64,000 nt of DNA from Lantana camara (GCA_037501455.1 CM074865.1:6335001-6399000), one strand, 5' to 3'. Shown: positions 37,854-48,967, counted from the stretch's first letter. The notes: generated by a model from the letters alone, not told the origin. A program made the numbers and translations.

Positions 37854-37867
37854 GGCAAGTGGGAGAT

Positions 37868-40079
37868 TGTTGGGAATGGTGCCCTGAAAATTCAATTTGT
37901 TGAATTAATTAAATTGAATTTACAGCAAGTTATGAGTATTTCACATATTAATAATTAATGACGTGTGATGGTATTCTTATATGAAATGTGTTTCATAGGA
38001 AAAGACTTTGAATACCGAAATCACGTGTCATTAAAGTTCTAGTCAGTAAGATAAGAATATGTTCTTATCAAGACTATAACGTGGTTATATAAGATGATTA
38101 GTCTTTCGTCATAGGGAATGGTGATTCCAATTATAACACGTTGATGATTTTCAATAGGATTGGAAACATCGAACTGGACCACAGAGATTATTTATTTTAT
38201 ACTGCTATCTAAAATGAATAAAATCTCAGGAAGCATTGTACTCTTAATCCTGGTAATATTTCGGCTTTAGGCATGTTGTGCTAGTCACTATAACATACTC
38301 GAAGTGAGGTCTCGGTAACGGGTGGCCAAAATACTTTGTATGATTCGGTGACAACATGAAATGTGCTAAAGAGTTATATTGATCAAGGAATCTGTGGCCT
38401 TGCTGGAAGGTAAAAGATATCCTTGAAATAGATTTGCAAAAGTTCGAATTAAGACTTTGGCCAAAGCACTTCGCGTGATAACATCACCGAAGTTGTATGT
38501 TGAATGTGTTTCACATACAGAGAATTTGAACTTAAGGCGAATCAATAAATTTCAAATTAGAGATGAAAAATAAATGATAGTAGTTGCAATTTATTTTTCA
38601 TGGATATCTACACGGGGGAGTAAAATGCGAAATTATTCTAGATCGAGAAATTCGTGAATAATTTAATTAATTTTAGAGTGCAATAATATTTATTTAGTGG
38701 AATTAAATATTGTTAAACGATAATTAATTATTATCATGGGATGATAATATATTAATCCGTTTGGAGCTAAAATTAATTATTCCTGCAGGTCCCCCTGCAA
38801 GCCCCAATTGAAAACCCAAAGAGAAAATATTAAAAGGAGAAAGAGAAATGAATTTTCAAAGTGTTTGAAAATGGCCAAGGAATTTATTTTAAGAAAATAA
38901 ATTAAAGTTCCAAAGAGTTGGAAATGCCCGGAATTTTATTTTGGAGAAAATAAAATTTTCATCGAAAAAATAAATAAATAAATAAATAAATTCGGTGATG
39001 ACGTGGCAGCTGCCGTGACATGCCACGTCAGCAAGGTGGGCCAAGGTGGCGCTGACTGGGCGGCCGCGTGACACGACACGTGTGTGACACGTGGACGTCC
39101 TAGATCGCGCCACGTCAGTGCGAGCAACGATCCAGATTTGTCTGGACCGGGTAGCGGGTCGGTCAATGGGTCGGTTTCCCGGATAGGGTCGGACCGGACC
39201 CGGACACGTGGCAGCACAGGAATCCGCCACGTCGCGATTAAACCCTAGCCGCAAGTGGAATACACGCGCCGCCTTGTGGCGGCGCGTGGGGGCGCGTGCC
39301 AACTCCGATTGGCGCTTGGCCGGCGGCGTTGGATTCGTGGAGAAGAGAGCTTCAACGTGGTGCTCTCATATTCCGTCATTTTTGCAAGTGGCAGTACGAA
39401 ATGACCAAAATACCCTTCATTTTATGTTTAAAATGACCAAAATGCCCTCTTATATTTGGCTATAAATAGGGGTTGAATGCCTCATTTCATTTCACTCATT
39501 TTTTTTGGCAGCTATCTCGGTCCTTTATGCTGAGAATGCTCCCTTCCAATTTTTAGTTTAATTAATCCTTAATTAAAGGATTAATTAATATATAATTAGG
39601 TGGTTATATAATTAATATATAATCCACTTAATTATTAGAAAATTAGGGAATTTTCTAGTCTAGAAAATTAGGGAGTTTTTCTAGAAAATATTTTCTCGAG
39701 TATTTAGGGAAATACTCGCGGAGCCCACACTCCGAGGGTCGAGTCGGGGATATTGCGGGGAAGCTCTACCGGTCTCACGAAAGGCAAAGGAGCTGGAAAA
39801 ATGCCGTTAGATAGCCATGATTGCAGTACGGTAATAGTTTTCAGTTATTTTATTTTAAGCATGATAAATTATATGCTCTTAAGTGTTAATTGCATGTTAG
39901 ATATTTATCTGCTTAAGTGATTTAAAATTTATTGTCAATTGCATGTATATACTTGAGTAGATCCGGTTAAGTCTTCCGCTTTGTAATAAAATGTTTTAGA
40001 AATATTTTAATACTTGTATTATAATAAAATTTTAAAATGTGGTCCCGGACCGCTACTGTTCTGGGCCCGCCTCCCAGCA
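37868..40079 (+). repeat. 3' LTR of the Copia element
   Basis: 2212 bp, about 20 substitutions from the 5' LTR by eye plus one extra piece of about 21 bases near 39645-39670 that duplicates neighbouring sequence. TATAAATA at 39461-39468. Confidence 0.93.
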
Positions 40080-40194
40080 CAAGTCATGACGTAGTTCAGA
40101 GTTTTTTTTATTTTTTATTTTTTGTCACGGTTTATACTCATGCGAACTAGGAGTAACGTGCAGTTTAGCCTCGTGCGTTGAGGAGCAAACTTCT

Positions 40195-42240
40195 TCAAAA
40201 GGATGCTTCTTTTGGGGAATTTGACTTTCGGATGGTGATGTGTAACTTGGCTTCGTCCATCGATTCATTTGTGTTGTTTGGGAACACGCTATCGGCTTCT
40301 CCAGGAAACGTAGGTGGAAAGAAATCTCCTAGAGTTGCATGATTTGATTTGCAAGTATCTTCTGATTCCTTCTGACATGGTCGAAATTCCTTTGAAACTT
40401 TTGGTGGATTTCGTCTAGGGATCCTGGTTTGCTTCGACTTTTCCTTTGATATTGGTGGATGAACTTCAACCTGTTGTTTTGTAATTTTTTGGCGTGCAAC
40501 AAGAATCCATCTATCACCATCAAAAGTTTTATTGGAGGGAGTTACTTCTTGCTTGGTTCCTTTGTCAGCAATTAATGTTTTCACCAAAGTTGGGTCTAGA
40601 CTCCCAAACTGAAGCGTTGTTGATGCCCCCGAGAGTTCTGATGGAGGAAAGGTCACCTTCTTACTCTTAGGATTGCACAAAGTGTTCTTGGCTGCAATAA
40701 GGCTAGCGTGATTCACCTCAGCAACATTTTCATCTTCATCATCATCACTATCATCATCGTCGTCGAGGATTATTTTCCCATCATTGACCAGCGACGTTAT
40801 CTTCTCTTTGACCAGAAAGCACTTTTCTATAGGATGACTGATAATCCGATGATATTTGCAGTATTCGGGATGAGTCACTCTGTTTCTTTCTTCTGGGTGT
40901 TTTGGCTCGGGCAGTTTGATCAACTTTCTCTGGACTAGTTCATCAAAAATGTGCGGGACATCAGAGTCAGCAAAAGGATATTCTTTTTCTTGTTTTTCTC
41001 TCAGTGTAGGTTGATGACTGTCATGCGAGTTGTGTAAAACTCCAAAATTCCTATTCTTCTCAACATTTGGAGGCACTCTTGTAGCAACTGAAATGTCCAT
41101 GGACTCTTCGGTTGAGGCTTTGATAAATTTGTCATTCTTCCAACGATCGTCTTTTTCTCTTCCTTGCTCTCCTAATGGAGATGAGGATTTGTGACCTGCG
41201 ATACGCAATTCCATATCGTGGGCACGGGTGGCAAGCTCCTCAAAAGTTCGAGGTCTAATCCCTTGGAGAATGTATTGAAGCCCCCAATGCATTCCCTGTG
41301 TGCACATCTCTATCGCCGATGTCTCTGATAATTTGTCCTTGCAACTCAGGCTTAATGTTCGCCAACGGTTGATGTAGACGATGACCGGCTCATCTTTCTG
41401 TTGTCTTGCATTTGTGAGCTTGATCATACTCACAGTGCGGCGCGTGCTATAGAAGCGGTTCAGAAATTCCCCCTCCATTTCGTCCCAACTATTGATAGAT
41501 TCGGGTTCAAGATCAACATACCAGTCGAAAGCGTTGCCTTTGAGCGATCGCACGAACTGCTTGACAAGCAGGTCTCCACCCGTTCCGGCGTTATTGCAAG
41601 TTTCAATGAAATGGGCGATGTGCTGTTTTGGGTTGCCTTTTCCATCAAACTGCTAAAGCTTGGGTGGCTGGTATCCGCTCGGCATCTTCATAGCATCAAT
41701 TCTCCTAGAGTATGGTTTTGAGTATGTCACTCGGTTTTGGGAAGACCCGTCATACTACGCCTTGATGGTGTTAGCTATCATTGGCTGCAACTCTTCCACG
41801 GACAAGGTTGCTACGGAACTCGTTGAACGCGTGGTCTTTTGTGCAAAATCTGGCTTGTGAAGCGTCTGATCAACCAGCTTCTCGTTTGGAATGTGCTTTG
41901 GAGGAGAAGGACGGTTGTGGCTAGACTCCTCGGCATTTTGCTGCTCCACTTTGTTCATCAGTTGCGCAATTTGAAGATCTTTGTCCTCCACGATCTTTTG
42001 CAAATCAACTATGGCTTGAGCCATTTGAGCAAGTTGATCGTCCATGTTCGTCGCCCTGGTAGTCATAACAGGCAAATCGGCGAAGGGAGTGGAATTGGCC
42101 CTCTTTGGAGTGGTAGGGTTGGAATTGTCCGATTCGGATGAGGCTGAACCGTTGTGCTTGCTCCCGGTAGGAGATTGGGCAATGTCAGCAATGAAGTTGG
42201 CAAAGTCCTTCTTGTTGAAGAGTTCCCTTTTCGGTGCCAT
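40195..42240 (-). pseudogene. Gag of the TR-GAG-like gypsy element, with two in-frame TAG codons
   Basis: The minus-strand frame starts at ATG 42240 (MAPKRELFNKKDF), 86 bases inside the 5' LTR, and runs 682 codons to a stop at 40195. TAG codons interrupt it at 41757-41755 and 41655-41653. Domains are an N-terminal coiled coil (MDDQLAQMAQAIVDLQK), the retrotransposon gag/capsid domain (about 41600-41190, with VRSLKGNAFDWYVDLEP, MEGEFLNRFYS and VIVYINRWR), then a knuckle-like YCKYHRIISHPIEKC at 40860-40819 and a run of Asp. Gag packages element RNA. Both stops look like single C-to-T changes in CAG. Read-through cannot be excluded but decay is simpler. Confidence 0.85.
40819..40860 (-). other. 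CX2HX4HX4C zinc-knuckle-like motif in gag
   Basis: Residues C-K-Y-H-RIIS-H-PIEK-C give CX2HX4HX4C, the spacing of the retroviral CCHC knuckle with His in place of the second Cys. The same spacing occurs at 58751-58792 in a different gypsy lineage. Likely an RNA-binding site. Confidence 0.75.
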
Positions 42241-42325
42241 GGAATTGCTTGAGATGGTGACTTGAGAATTTCTACTGAACGAAGAGATGAGAGGCAGAGA
42301 AGGTCCCACCGGGTGTGCCAAAATT

Positions 42326-42967
42326 TGTTTACATAAATTTTCGTTGATTTGCAATAATCGATTACAAAATACAAGAAAATAAGGAAAACAAAGAATTTAA
42401 CAATTTGTAAATAATAAAGTGTTACAATCTCTGATTTATACTCTGATTCTTCTCGAATAGTGGATTCGAGGGCTTGATGCTTGATCTCGAATCAAATGTA
42501 GAACTTGATTGAATTTGTAAAACTTGGTTGGAAGTGTTGGCTCGTTGCACGGACAGTACTCCGGGATTGCAAGTGACAATAGCTCGGAGACTTGAGAGCT
42601 AGAATGTCTTTTGCTCTTGAGAACTTGATGATCTTTTCTTGTGTTGTGATTTGTGATTTTTTTGTTATGTGCTTGTGAACCTTGGAGCCTCAATTTATAG
42701 GCTTTCGATTGCACTTTTGGGCTTCATGGACTTGGGCCTGAACTTGAAAACCATTGCACATCTAATTGGGCTTCATTTCATTTAATGGATCACTTTTTAA
42801 TCCATTTAATTAATTCAAGGATAAAAATACAAAGTTCATAGTCTTTATCCCGAATTAAATATTTAAACCCAAATTTATTATGGATTCATGACCAAAATTA
42901 ATAATTAATAGCCAATTTAGTTGGGCCACTAATTAATTAATTTATCTCCGAATTTTCGGTGTCAACA
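42326..42967 (-). repeat. 5' LTR of the TR-GAG-like element
   Basis: 642 bp, same length as its partner at 26994-27635. The GATAC target duplication follows directly at 42968-42972. Confidence 0.9.
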
Positions 42968-43129
42968 GATACTTTTAGAAATTTTCATGCAACATAGGGT
43001 GAAATAGAACATAAAATACAAAGATGAAATAGGAAGTTCAAAGTCCCCAAGGTGTGCACCAAATCCAACTCTAATCAATCCATGTTGGCATACTGCTAAT
43101 TTGATTATAAGGAAATTTGCATCCAGCTA

Positions 43130-44221
43130 CCCTGTGAAACACGAATGTAGCAAGAAAAACCCCGACAAAAAAAAAGTACTTTAAAAAACCCTATGTTTTT
43201 TAAAATATGCACGAGAAACCCTCAAACGAGAATGTGAATCTAACGCGCTTTGACTGCAACTAGGAATGAGATTTTTTTCACTTTTTTAAGTAAAATGACT
43301 ATTTTACCACTCTATTATAAACAAATAAATAAATAAATATATATATATATATATAGATATAGATACACTGTGCTTCCAGACGGAAACCACCGCCGCCGCC
43401 GGACCGCCATTGAAGGTCACCGGAAAAATCCCCAAAAATAAGTCCCGAATGTATTCCTTGTGCTTGTTCCATATCTCCGATCGTTTTCTGAAAATTTCAA
43501 GCCGTTTATCCCCAATTTCAAATCTAGAAACACGAAATCGAAAATTTGAAATCGCAATTACTCTCAAATCGTTTAACGAAATTCAAATCCTTAAATTGCA
43601 TTAGCTTACCCGTGTTGAGAACTTCGAAACGCATATGTTGATCGCCGGAAATTTTCACCGAAAACCGATCATCGCCGTGAACAGCACCGCGCCTCCGCTG
43701 CTCCGCCATCGCCATCGTTCGGGTGGGTTTCAGGTGACGGGAGTATCACAAATAGACTCGCCTCATCGTACTTAGTCAAAATCCGAAGATTCCGTCGTCG
43801 GAGGATGGCCGGAACGGACATCCCGTCGCCACCCGCGCTGGTGCTGCACTTCGCTATTGCTGCTGTGCACTTCGCCGATAGCGGGGGCGGTTGGCGATGG
43901 TGGAGGCGGTGGCTGAAGAGGCGGTGGCTATGGCGGAGGCGGCGGCGACGGCTATGGCGGAGGCGAGATCCCGCTGGCGGCGGCGTTGTTGTGGGTATGA
44001 AGATTGAAGTCGATATATGTATACATACATATATATCTATCTATATATTCTATTTATTTATATAAATAATTATATATAATATATATTAAATGTTTTTTTA
44101 TAAATTCATTATATATATATTGAATTAATTATTACAATTAGTATAATATATATACATATATATAATTACTAATATACATATGAAATATTATTTCTATAAT
44201 TTGTTAATTTATTAATATGTA

Positions 44222-44255
<34 letters not shown>

Positions 44256-44307
44256 TGAATTTATAAAAAAAACATTTAATATATATATATATATGTAATT
44301 AATATAA

Positions 44308-44348
<41 letters not shown>

Positions 44349-44571
44349 TCTGTGTATTATGTGTATATATGTATTAACATGAATTATATATATTAAGTAT
44401 AAATATCATGCATAATATTTAAGAGTTTATACATATAATTTATTCACCAATACAATATTTAATTAGAATTAAAAAATATACATCAAATTAAAATACATTA
44501 TGATAATATAATATATAATTATATTTTTATTACAATTACAATATTTATATGTATTTTTATATATTAAATAA

Positions 44572-44640
<69 letters not shown>

Positions 44641-44915
44641 TATATTATGTAAATATATACATATATACTATTTTTATAAATTTATTAATTTATTAATATG
44701 TATTTTTAGATATTAAATAAGTATATATATTATATGTATATATATTTATATAACTGCTACAGTACATAAGGGTATTATAGGGATTTTATACTTTTTCGTT
44801 GACCAAATGGGGTTAGGGGACGGTGAGTTTATTTTAAAAAACAGAGGGTTTTTTAAAGTACTTTCTTTTTGTCAGGTTTTTTTGTGATCATTTCGAATAA
44901 CACAGGGTTTTTGGG
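43130..44915. mobile_element. Large terminal-inverted-repeat element with GC-rich cargo and (TA)n tracts
   Basis: The left end (ACCCTGTG..., then GTACTTTAAAAAACCCT) is the imperfect inverse of the right end near 44835-44915 (AGGGTTTTTTAAAGTAC..., then AATAACACAGGGT). The arms are about 75 bases. Inside is a GC-rich 43370-44000 stretch resembling a gene 5' region (CGCCGCCGCCGG, GCCATCGCCATCG), then about 750 bases of (TA)-rich DNA. No transposase or target duplication was found. Ends resemble the interior of the hAT element at 12625 and the element at 48968. Capture of a host gene piece is inferred, not shown. Confidence 0.6.
44574..44638. repeat. (TA)n microsatellite
   Basis: About 30 nearly uninterrupted TA units. 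Shorter TA runs occur at 44226-44256 and 44313-44345. Confidence 0.9.
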
Positions 44916-45340
44916 TTTGTTGGCTCTTTGATTATAATAGCTTTTCTTAAGTCAAAAAGAAGGGATCGAAAAGGCTACATTTATGCAATAGTAATTGTGG
45001 GAAACTTACATTAATATTTCTCGTGCATTCGCAACTTCAGAGGTGAATCAAGAAATAATTTAATCTATGACCATCCCCCATTGACAATCTATCTCACATG
45101 GTTCATCATTACCATAACATAACCGAATATTTTACCAAATTCAAACTTAATTACCCTATTTAATTCCGTCGCAACGGTGGTGCATAAATGCCACAAATCA
45201 CAATTAATATGTAAAAGGCCCAAAATAAGACTCGACTGTATTATTTGGGAAACATATATAACAAAGGGTTAAGTCACGAAATAACATCAAACCATTGAAA
45301 AAACTCTAGCACTTCAAGATAAGTAACAGCATTACTACAA
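44916..45340. other. Intergenic DNA without a supported gene
   Basis: No ORF, RNA gene or repeat was recognised between the TIR element and the PMEI relic. Confidence 0.5.
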
Positions 45341-45348
45341 ATGTTTTC

Positions 45349-45706
45349 ATGCTAACTTTGAGCATTCTTTTTCGTTTCATCTTCGTTACACCCTCATATG
45401 GCAATTCTAACTTTGAATTAAATGAGGAGCCAATTTCAGCACCAGGACAAGCCCCAAACAATCATGCATAGTCCCGAATCATACCAAAAACTAACATGTT
45501 CAATACCTCCACATGCCCAAATCGATCCTACACTAGAGTTGAGAACAAAATCAACACCCGAATCAAGTTCGACCATACCAAACACAAAACCGACATTAGA
45601 AGAAAATCCCGAATCACGGAGTACAAAGCCAATGGCAAAATCGAAACAAACTCCGAATGAATCAAAGCCGAAGTCACAAACCACGCCAACACCTGATGTG
45701 TGCTAA
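45349..45706 (+). pseudogene. Possible N-terminal part of a PMEI gene (signal peptide and Ser/Thr/Pro linker)
   Basis: From ATG 45349 a 40-codon frame opens with a signal-peptide-like MLTLSILFRFIFVTPSYG and stops at 45469. An overlapping frame shifted by one base carries on as a Lys/Ser/Thr/Pro-rich stretch with repeated phrases (STPESSSTIP, ESRSTKP) and ends TTPTPDVC before a TAA at 45704. TPxPDxC followed by LQVLQ is what begins a pectin methylesterase inhibitor domain, and CLQVLQ resumes at 47247. I infer one gene hit by a frameshift near 45425-45470 and by the 1.5-kb insertion. The link is suggestive only. Confidence 0.45.
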
Positions 45707-47243
45707 ACTCACCACAAAATCTAATACCTACAATGAATATTCTTAATTCCTTCAATTAAGTCACTAGTCTTCGTTCAACCGCATCCGGGCGGACAAGACT
45801 CGGTAAGATATCAAACTAGAAAAAAGGTATCAATTTGTTGCAAGCTACTCTAAGTGTAAGTGGACACTTGTGTATTGTAGCATCACAAAGAGGTCGAACT
45901 CCAAAGGAAGAGTGTATCAAACAAAGTTATGTTGAACATTCACTAATAACCTCAACAAAAACAGGGATTAACAAACTATTAGAAGCAAGCAAACACTCTG
46001 TTAACGAGTAAACACAATAGAAACTACTACCACTAGAAACTAGACAGACTTAGAATGAGTATCAAACTTAAACTAAGAACAGTAAGCAAACAACGAAATA
46101 CTTCAACAAAGAGGGAAGCTAGGGGATGATGAGCGTATGAACCAAGTACATAATTAGTGCCCAACAACTAGAGATGTTTTCACTAAACCAATCACGAGAG
46201 TATGTATTAGCTAATATGTGTGCGTAAACAAGATTGAACTCGCTCTTGTGATCAATAATTCAAAACTTAGACCAAAAAGTTCAAGATTGGGATAGTCAAT
46301 TATTAGCGGCTAGGCATTATTAGTTGATCATTAATTAGCTCAAACCAAAATAAATTTCTTGACATTTAGTGTTTTAAGTGTTAAGGAAAATTCACCCAAC
46401 CACACTTAATCTTTCAATTAAAAAGTGATTTTAAGATCATATATAAGTAAATCACACTCATGTTTGTGGTGAAAGATCATTTTCCAAACATAAAAACCAA
46501 CTCTAGTCATTTAGGCATTCCATCAAACATCTAACTCACAATATTCATCATCACCTTAGTCCTAAAGTCTAGCAACTCATAACCAAGCAATCAATAAGGG
46601 AAAATAAGCTCATAAAACTCATTTTCATTAAATTTAAGTCAAACTTAAGCATCCAAGATAATTAAACTCAATACACAACTCAAACTCATCAAAAGAGGCA
46701 TTAATTTCTAGCTAGGAAAGTAAATAATAATCTAAGATTTAAGAACTAGAAACATTAAGCTAGGGATGCTAAGGAAAGAGAAATGATACTACAAATTTTC
46801 AATTAAAGCTTCAATTCTTCATCTCCAAAAATATGCTGAGAGTGAAGTGTAACTGTGTAAGTGTCCCTTCCAGGCTCCCCTCAAAAATATGCTGAAATGA
46901 GGCTTGAAATTCATGTTTTGTGAGATGCATACCACCGTTTCATGTTGCAGTGTAAACTCACACGGTCGTGTGCCCTGCAAAGTTGTCAGTGCGTTTTTCC
47001 TCTCTCACACGTCCGTTTAAGCATTTAGCTTAAATGTCACACGGTCGTTTAACTCAAATACTCAAGTCAATAGGTTATCACACGGTCGTGTGATATTTCA
47101 GTGTATTCATCACACTGCCGTTTGATGAGTTAAAGTAGAAGTATAGTAGGCGTGTGGAAGCATAACCGCACTGTCACACGGCCGTGTGAAGTTCGCTGAA
47201 TCTACACTTTTTAAACTTTCTTCACGTTTCGCTCTGTTTCTTC
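45707..47243. mobile_element. LTR-like insertion splitting the PMEI relic
   Basis: This 1.5-kb AT-rich stretch has no ORF. It contains the six-copy CACACGGNCGTGTG palindrome array at 46959-47188; such CACACGGCCGTGTG words are familiar from LTRs of plant gypsy elements. Borders are set only by where PMEI-like coding ends and resumes. No clean TG...CA ends or target duplication could be fixed, so it may be a truncated or solo LTR. Confidence 0.5.
46959..47188. repeat. Array of six 14-bp palindromes (CACACGGCCGTGTG type)
   Basis: Copies start at 46959, 47006, 47038, 47079, 47111 and 47175. The first, fourth and sixth are full palindromes (CACACGGTCGTGTG or CACACGGCCGTGTG). The others keep one arm (CACACGTCCGTTTA, CACACGGTCGTTTA, CACACTGCCGTTTG). 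Spacings are 47, 32, 41, 32 and 64 bp. DNA between copies is not conserved. Confidence 0.8.
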
Positions 47244-47651
47244 ATGTTCTGTCTTCAAGTTCTGCAATCTAGCCCTAACAGCGCCAACGCAACCAACAAT
47301 CTTCAACTGCTGCAAATCGCAAGCGACATGGCTATACAATTCGGCAACAAAACCGTACTTCTTCTAAAAACAATGTCCAGAGATATGAATGCGAGTCCCA
47401 ATTTAAAGCCAGTTATCAAGGAGTGCTTGTCAGCATACAAGGGTTATATCGTGCAGTATCAAATACTCGTGCAGGACGCCAAGAACAATGCTGAACTCGG
47501 GAGCTATGATGCAGAACTTGCCAATATTGAAATAAATCGTTGTGTTAAAGCGTTGAACAAAGCAAAGGATGAGGACATTGAAGCACAGAACAGCATTGCT
47601 TTGGGTTACACTAAGCTTTCACATAATATTGCTGATTCCATTGCTCCATAA
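47244..47651 (+). pseudogene. Pectin methylesterase inhibitor (PMEI) domain, 5' truncated
   Basis: The product runs FCLQVLQSSPNSA, ASDMAIQFGNKTVLLLK, PVIKECLSAYKGYI, INRCVKAL and ends TKLSHNIADSIAP with a normal stop. These match the four-helix PMEI fold, with the second conserved Cys of the N-terminal hairpin and the later Cys pair present (ECLSAY, NRCVKAL). PMEIs are secreted proteins of about 180 residues that block pectin methylesterase in the cell wall. Here about 136 codons remain, without signal peptide or first Cys. The apparent ATG at 47244 lies at the junction with LTR-like DNA and is unlikely to be the true start. The missing part may lie at 45349-45706. Confidence 0.75.
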
Positions 47652-48319
47652 GTTTGCATAATCGTGAACTAATGATGTTAAAGTATTATTTAATGTAGAA
47701 TGGGGTTAATTCCTTTTTTATAAGGTGTGAATTGTTATGTTAAGGAGGGAAAATTCATAATATTTGTATTTGTATTCTTTTTTATCGAGTCTTGAATGGT
47801 TTCTTGTTAAACTAAATTGGAATATTTTGATATATGTTGGAGAAGATATTGGAAATGTTTTTAAATAGTTTAAATTTTTTGATTCATATAATTAATACTA
47901 TATTATATATGAATCATATGCTATAGTCTATAATTCGACATTTTATAGCCATGTACCACTTTAGAATGATCTAAAATTTCAAATGTAAAACCAATATAAC
48001 CACTAGCTAAAAAGATATCTTCCTTGTAATTATGACAATATATAAATACACAATGCTCATCTAGAACATGAAAAATAATTGCACACTATGAAAACTAATT
48101 AAAGCCTGTCCTGCATGATGAGCCTATGCTTAGAGAATGTAGGGGTTTGATTTCTAAGTCACACGGATTTTTAAAAAATCATTTGTCGTGTTTAGATACC
48201 GTAATAGATAAATATATATAAAAGAAATCTATATCATCAATTCATCATATTCATTTTCTTGTTATTTTCATATTATTTTGTTGGTATTCATATATCATAA
48301 ATCTTGAATGCATTCAATT
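47652..48319. other. 3' flank of the PMEI relic
   Basis: AT-rich DNA with no supported gene. AATGTAGAATGGGGTTAATTC near 47690 may lie in the old 3' UTR. Confidence 0.4.
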
Positions 48320-48710
48320 TTGGGAAAATCTTTGAATAGTACCAAAAAGTTGAAAAAATTCCTTTTAGGTCCCCAATTTTGAAAAAGTTCCCATTCAATC
48401 CCCAATTGAAAAACAAAATTCCTTTTAGGTCCCCACAAATAGTACAGGTTCGTACATTGTCTTTAGGAATTGCGTACATTTTTGACGGAATTGCGTATAA
48501 AAATCCCGGAATCTCGTATATACGAGATTCCGAGATTTTTATACGCAATTCCCTCAAAAATGTACGCAATTCCTGAATTATTATACAACCTTGGGGAGTG
48601 AAAAGAAATTTTGTTTTTCAATTGGGGAGTGAACAAGAACTTTTTCAAAATTGGGGAGTGACAAGGAAATTCAGTTTACACTTGGGGATTTTTGAGGAAT
48701 TGTCCGTTCA
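48320..48710. mobile_element. Foldback (long hairpin) element related to 12011-12402
   Basis: The whole stretch is one imperfect inverted repeat with a perfect 24-bp palindrome at its centre (48508-48531). Arms carry repeated CCCCAATTTTGAAAAAGTTC, CCCCAATTGAAAAACAAAAT and TTTTAGGTCCCC words on the left and their inverse on the right. The CTCCCCAATT words are shared with the hairpin at 12011. No ORF. Confidence 0.7.
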
Positions 48711-48967
48711 ATTTTCTTTGTTTTCCTTTGTCCCCGTTTTTGAATTATGTTATATTTCATATTATATGTAATAAGCTCACCAATAATTAACACAATATGT
48801 TACAAATCCAGTCACATAATATAATCAATCAACCCTAATTCAAATAATACGATAAAGTTTTATTTGACCCTTTAACGAAGAGGAAAATCAATTTTCTTTT
48901 CCTTTCAAATGAGAAGAAAATCGATTGGAGTCTTTTCTTTTAGGAGATAATATATTGTTGGAAGAAT

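Larger units (their letters stand above)
30768..40079 (+). mobile_element. Copia-type LTR retrotransposon with 2.2-kb LTRs and decayed coding region
   Basis: Two long LTRs (30768-32958 and 37868-40079) begin TGTTGGGAATGG and end CTCCCAGCA. A perfect 5-bp duplication CAAGT flanks the element (30763-30767 and 40080-40084). The primer site TGGTATCAGAGCC (32961-32973) matches the initiator-Met tRNA site of plant Copia elements. A typical polypurine tract GCAAGTGGGAGAT precedes the 3' LTR. Internal sequence holds Copia gag-pol relics full of stops and shifts. It sits inside the TR-GAG-like element, so it is the younger insertion. Confidence 0.93.
26994..42967 (-). mobile_element. Gypsy-type element with gag but no visible pol (TR-GAG-like), containing a nested Copia element
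   Basis: Two 642-bp LTRs (26994-27635 and 42326-42967) start TGTTTACA and end GTCAACA, differ at about 14 sites by eye, and are flanked by the 5-bp duplication GATAC (26989-26993 and 42968-42972). On the minus strand the order is 5' LTR, primer-site region (TTTGGCACACCCGGTGGGAC), gag, then the rest of the internal region and the 3' LTR, preceded by a G-rich polypurine tract (AAGTGGGGGCATC, 27636-27650). Without the 9.3-kb nested insert the element is about 6.7 kb. No protease, RT or integrase motif was found, so it must depend on another element. Confidence 0.9.

Noticed and set aside
43805..44065. 86-codon ORF rich in Trp and Arg
   Set aside because: Composition reflects GGCGG/TGGCGG repeats in transposon cargo; no domain or conserved context.
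45707..47243. Intron of the PMEI gene
   Set aside because: No GT/AG borders fit the coding junction, and the palindrome array is LTR-like.
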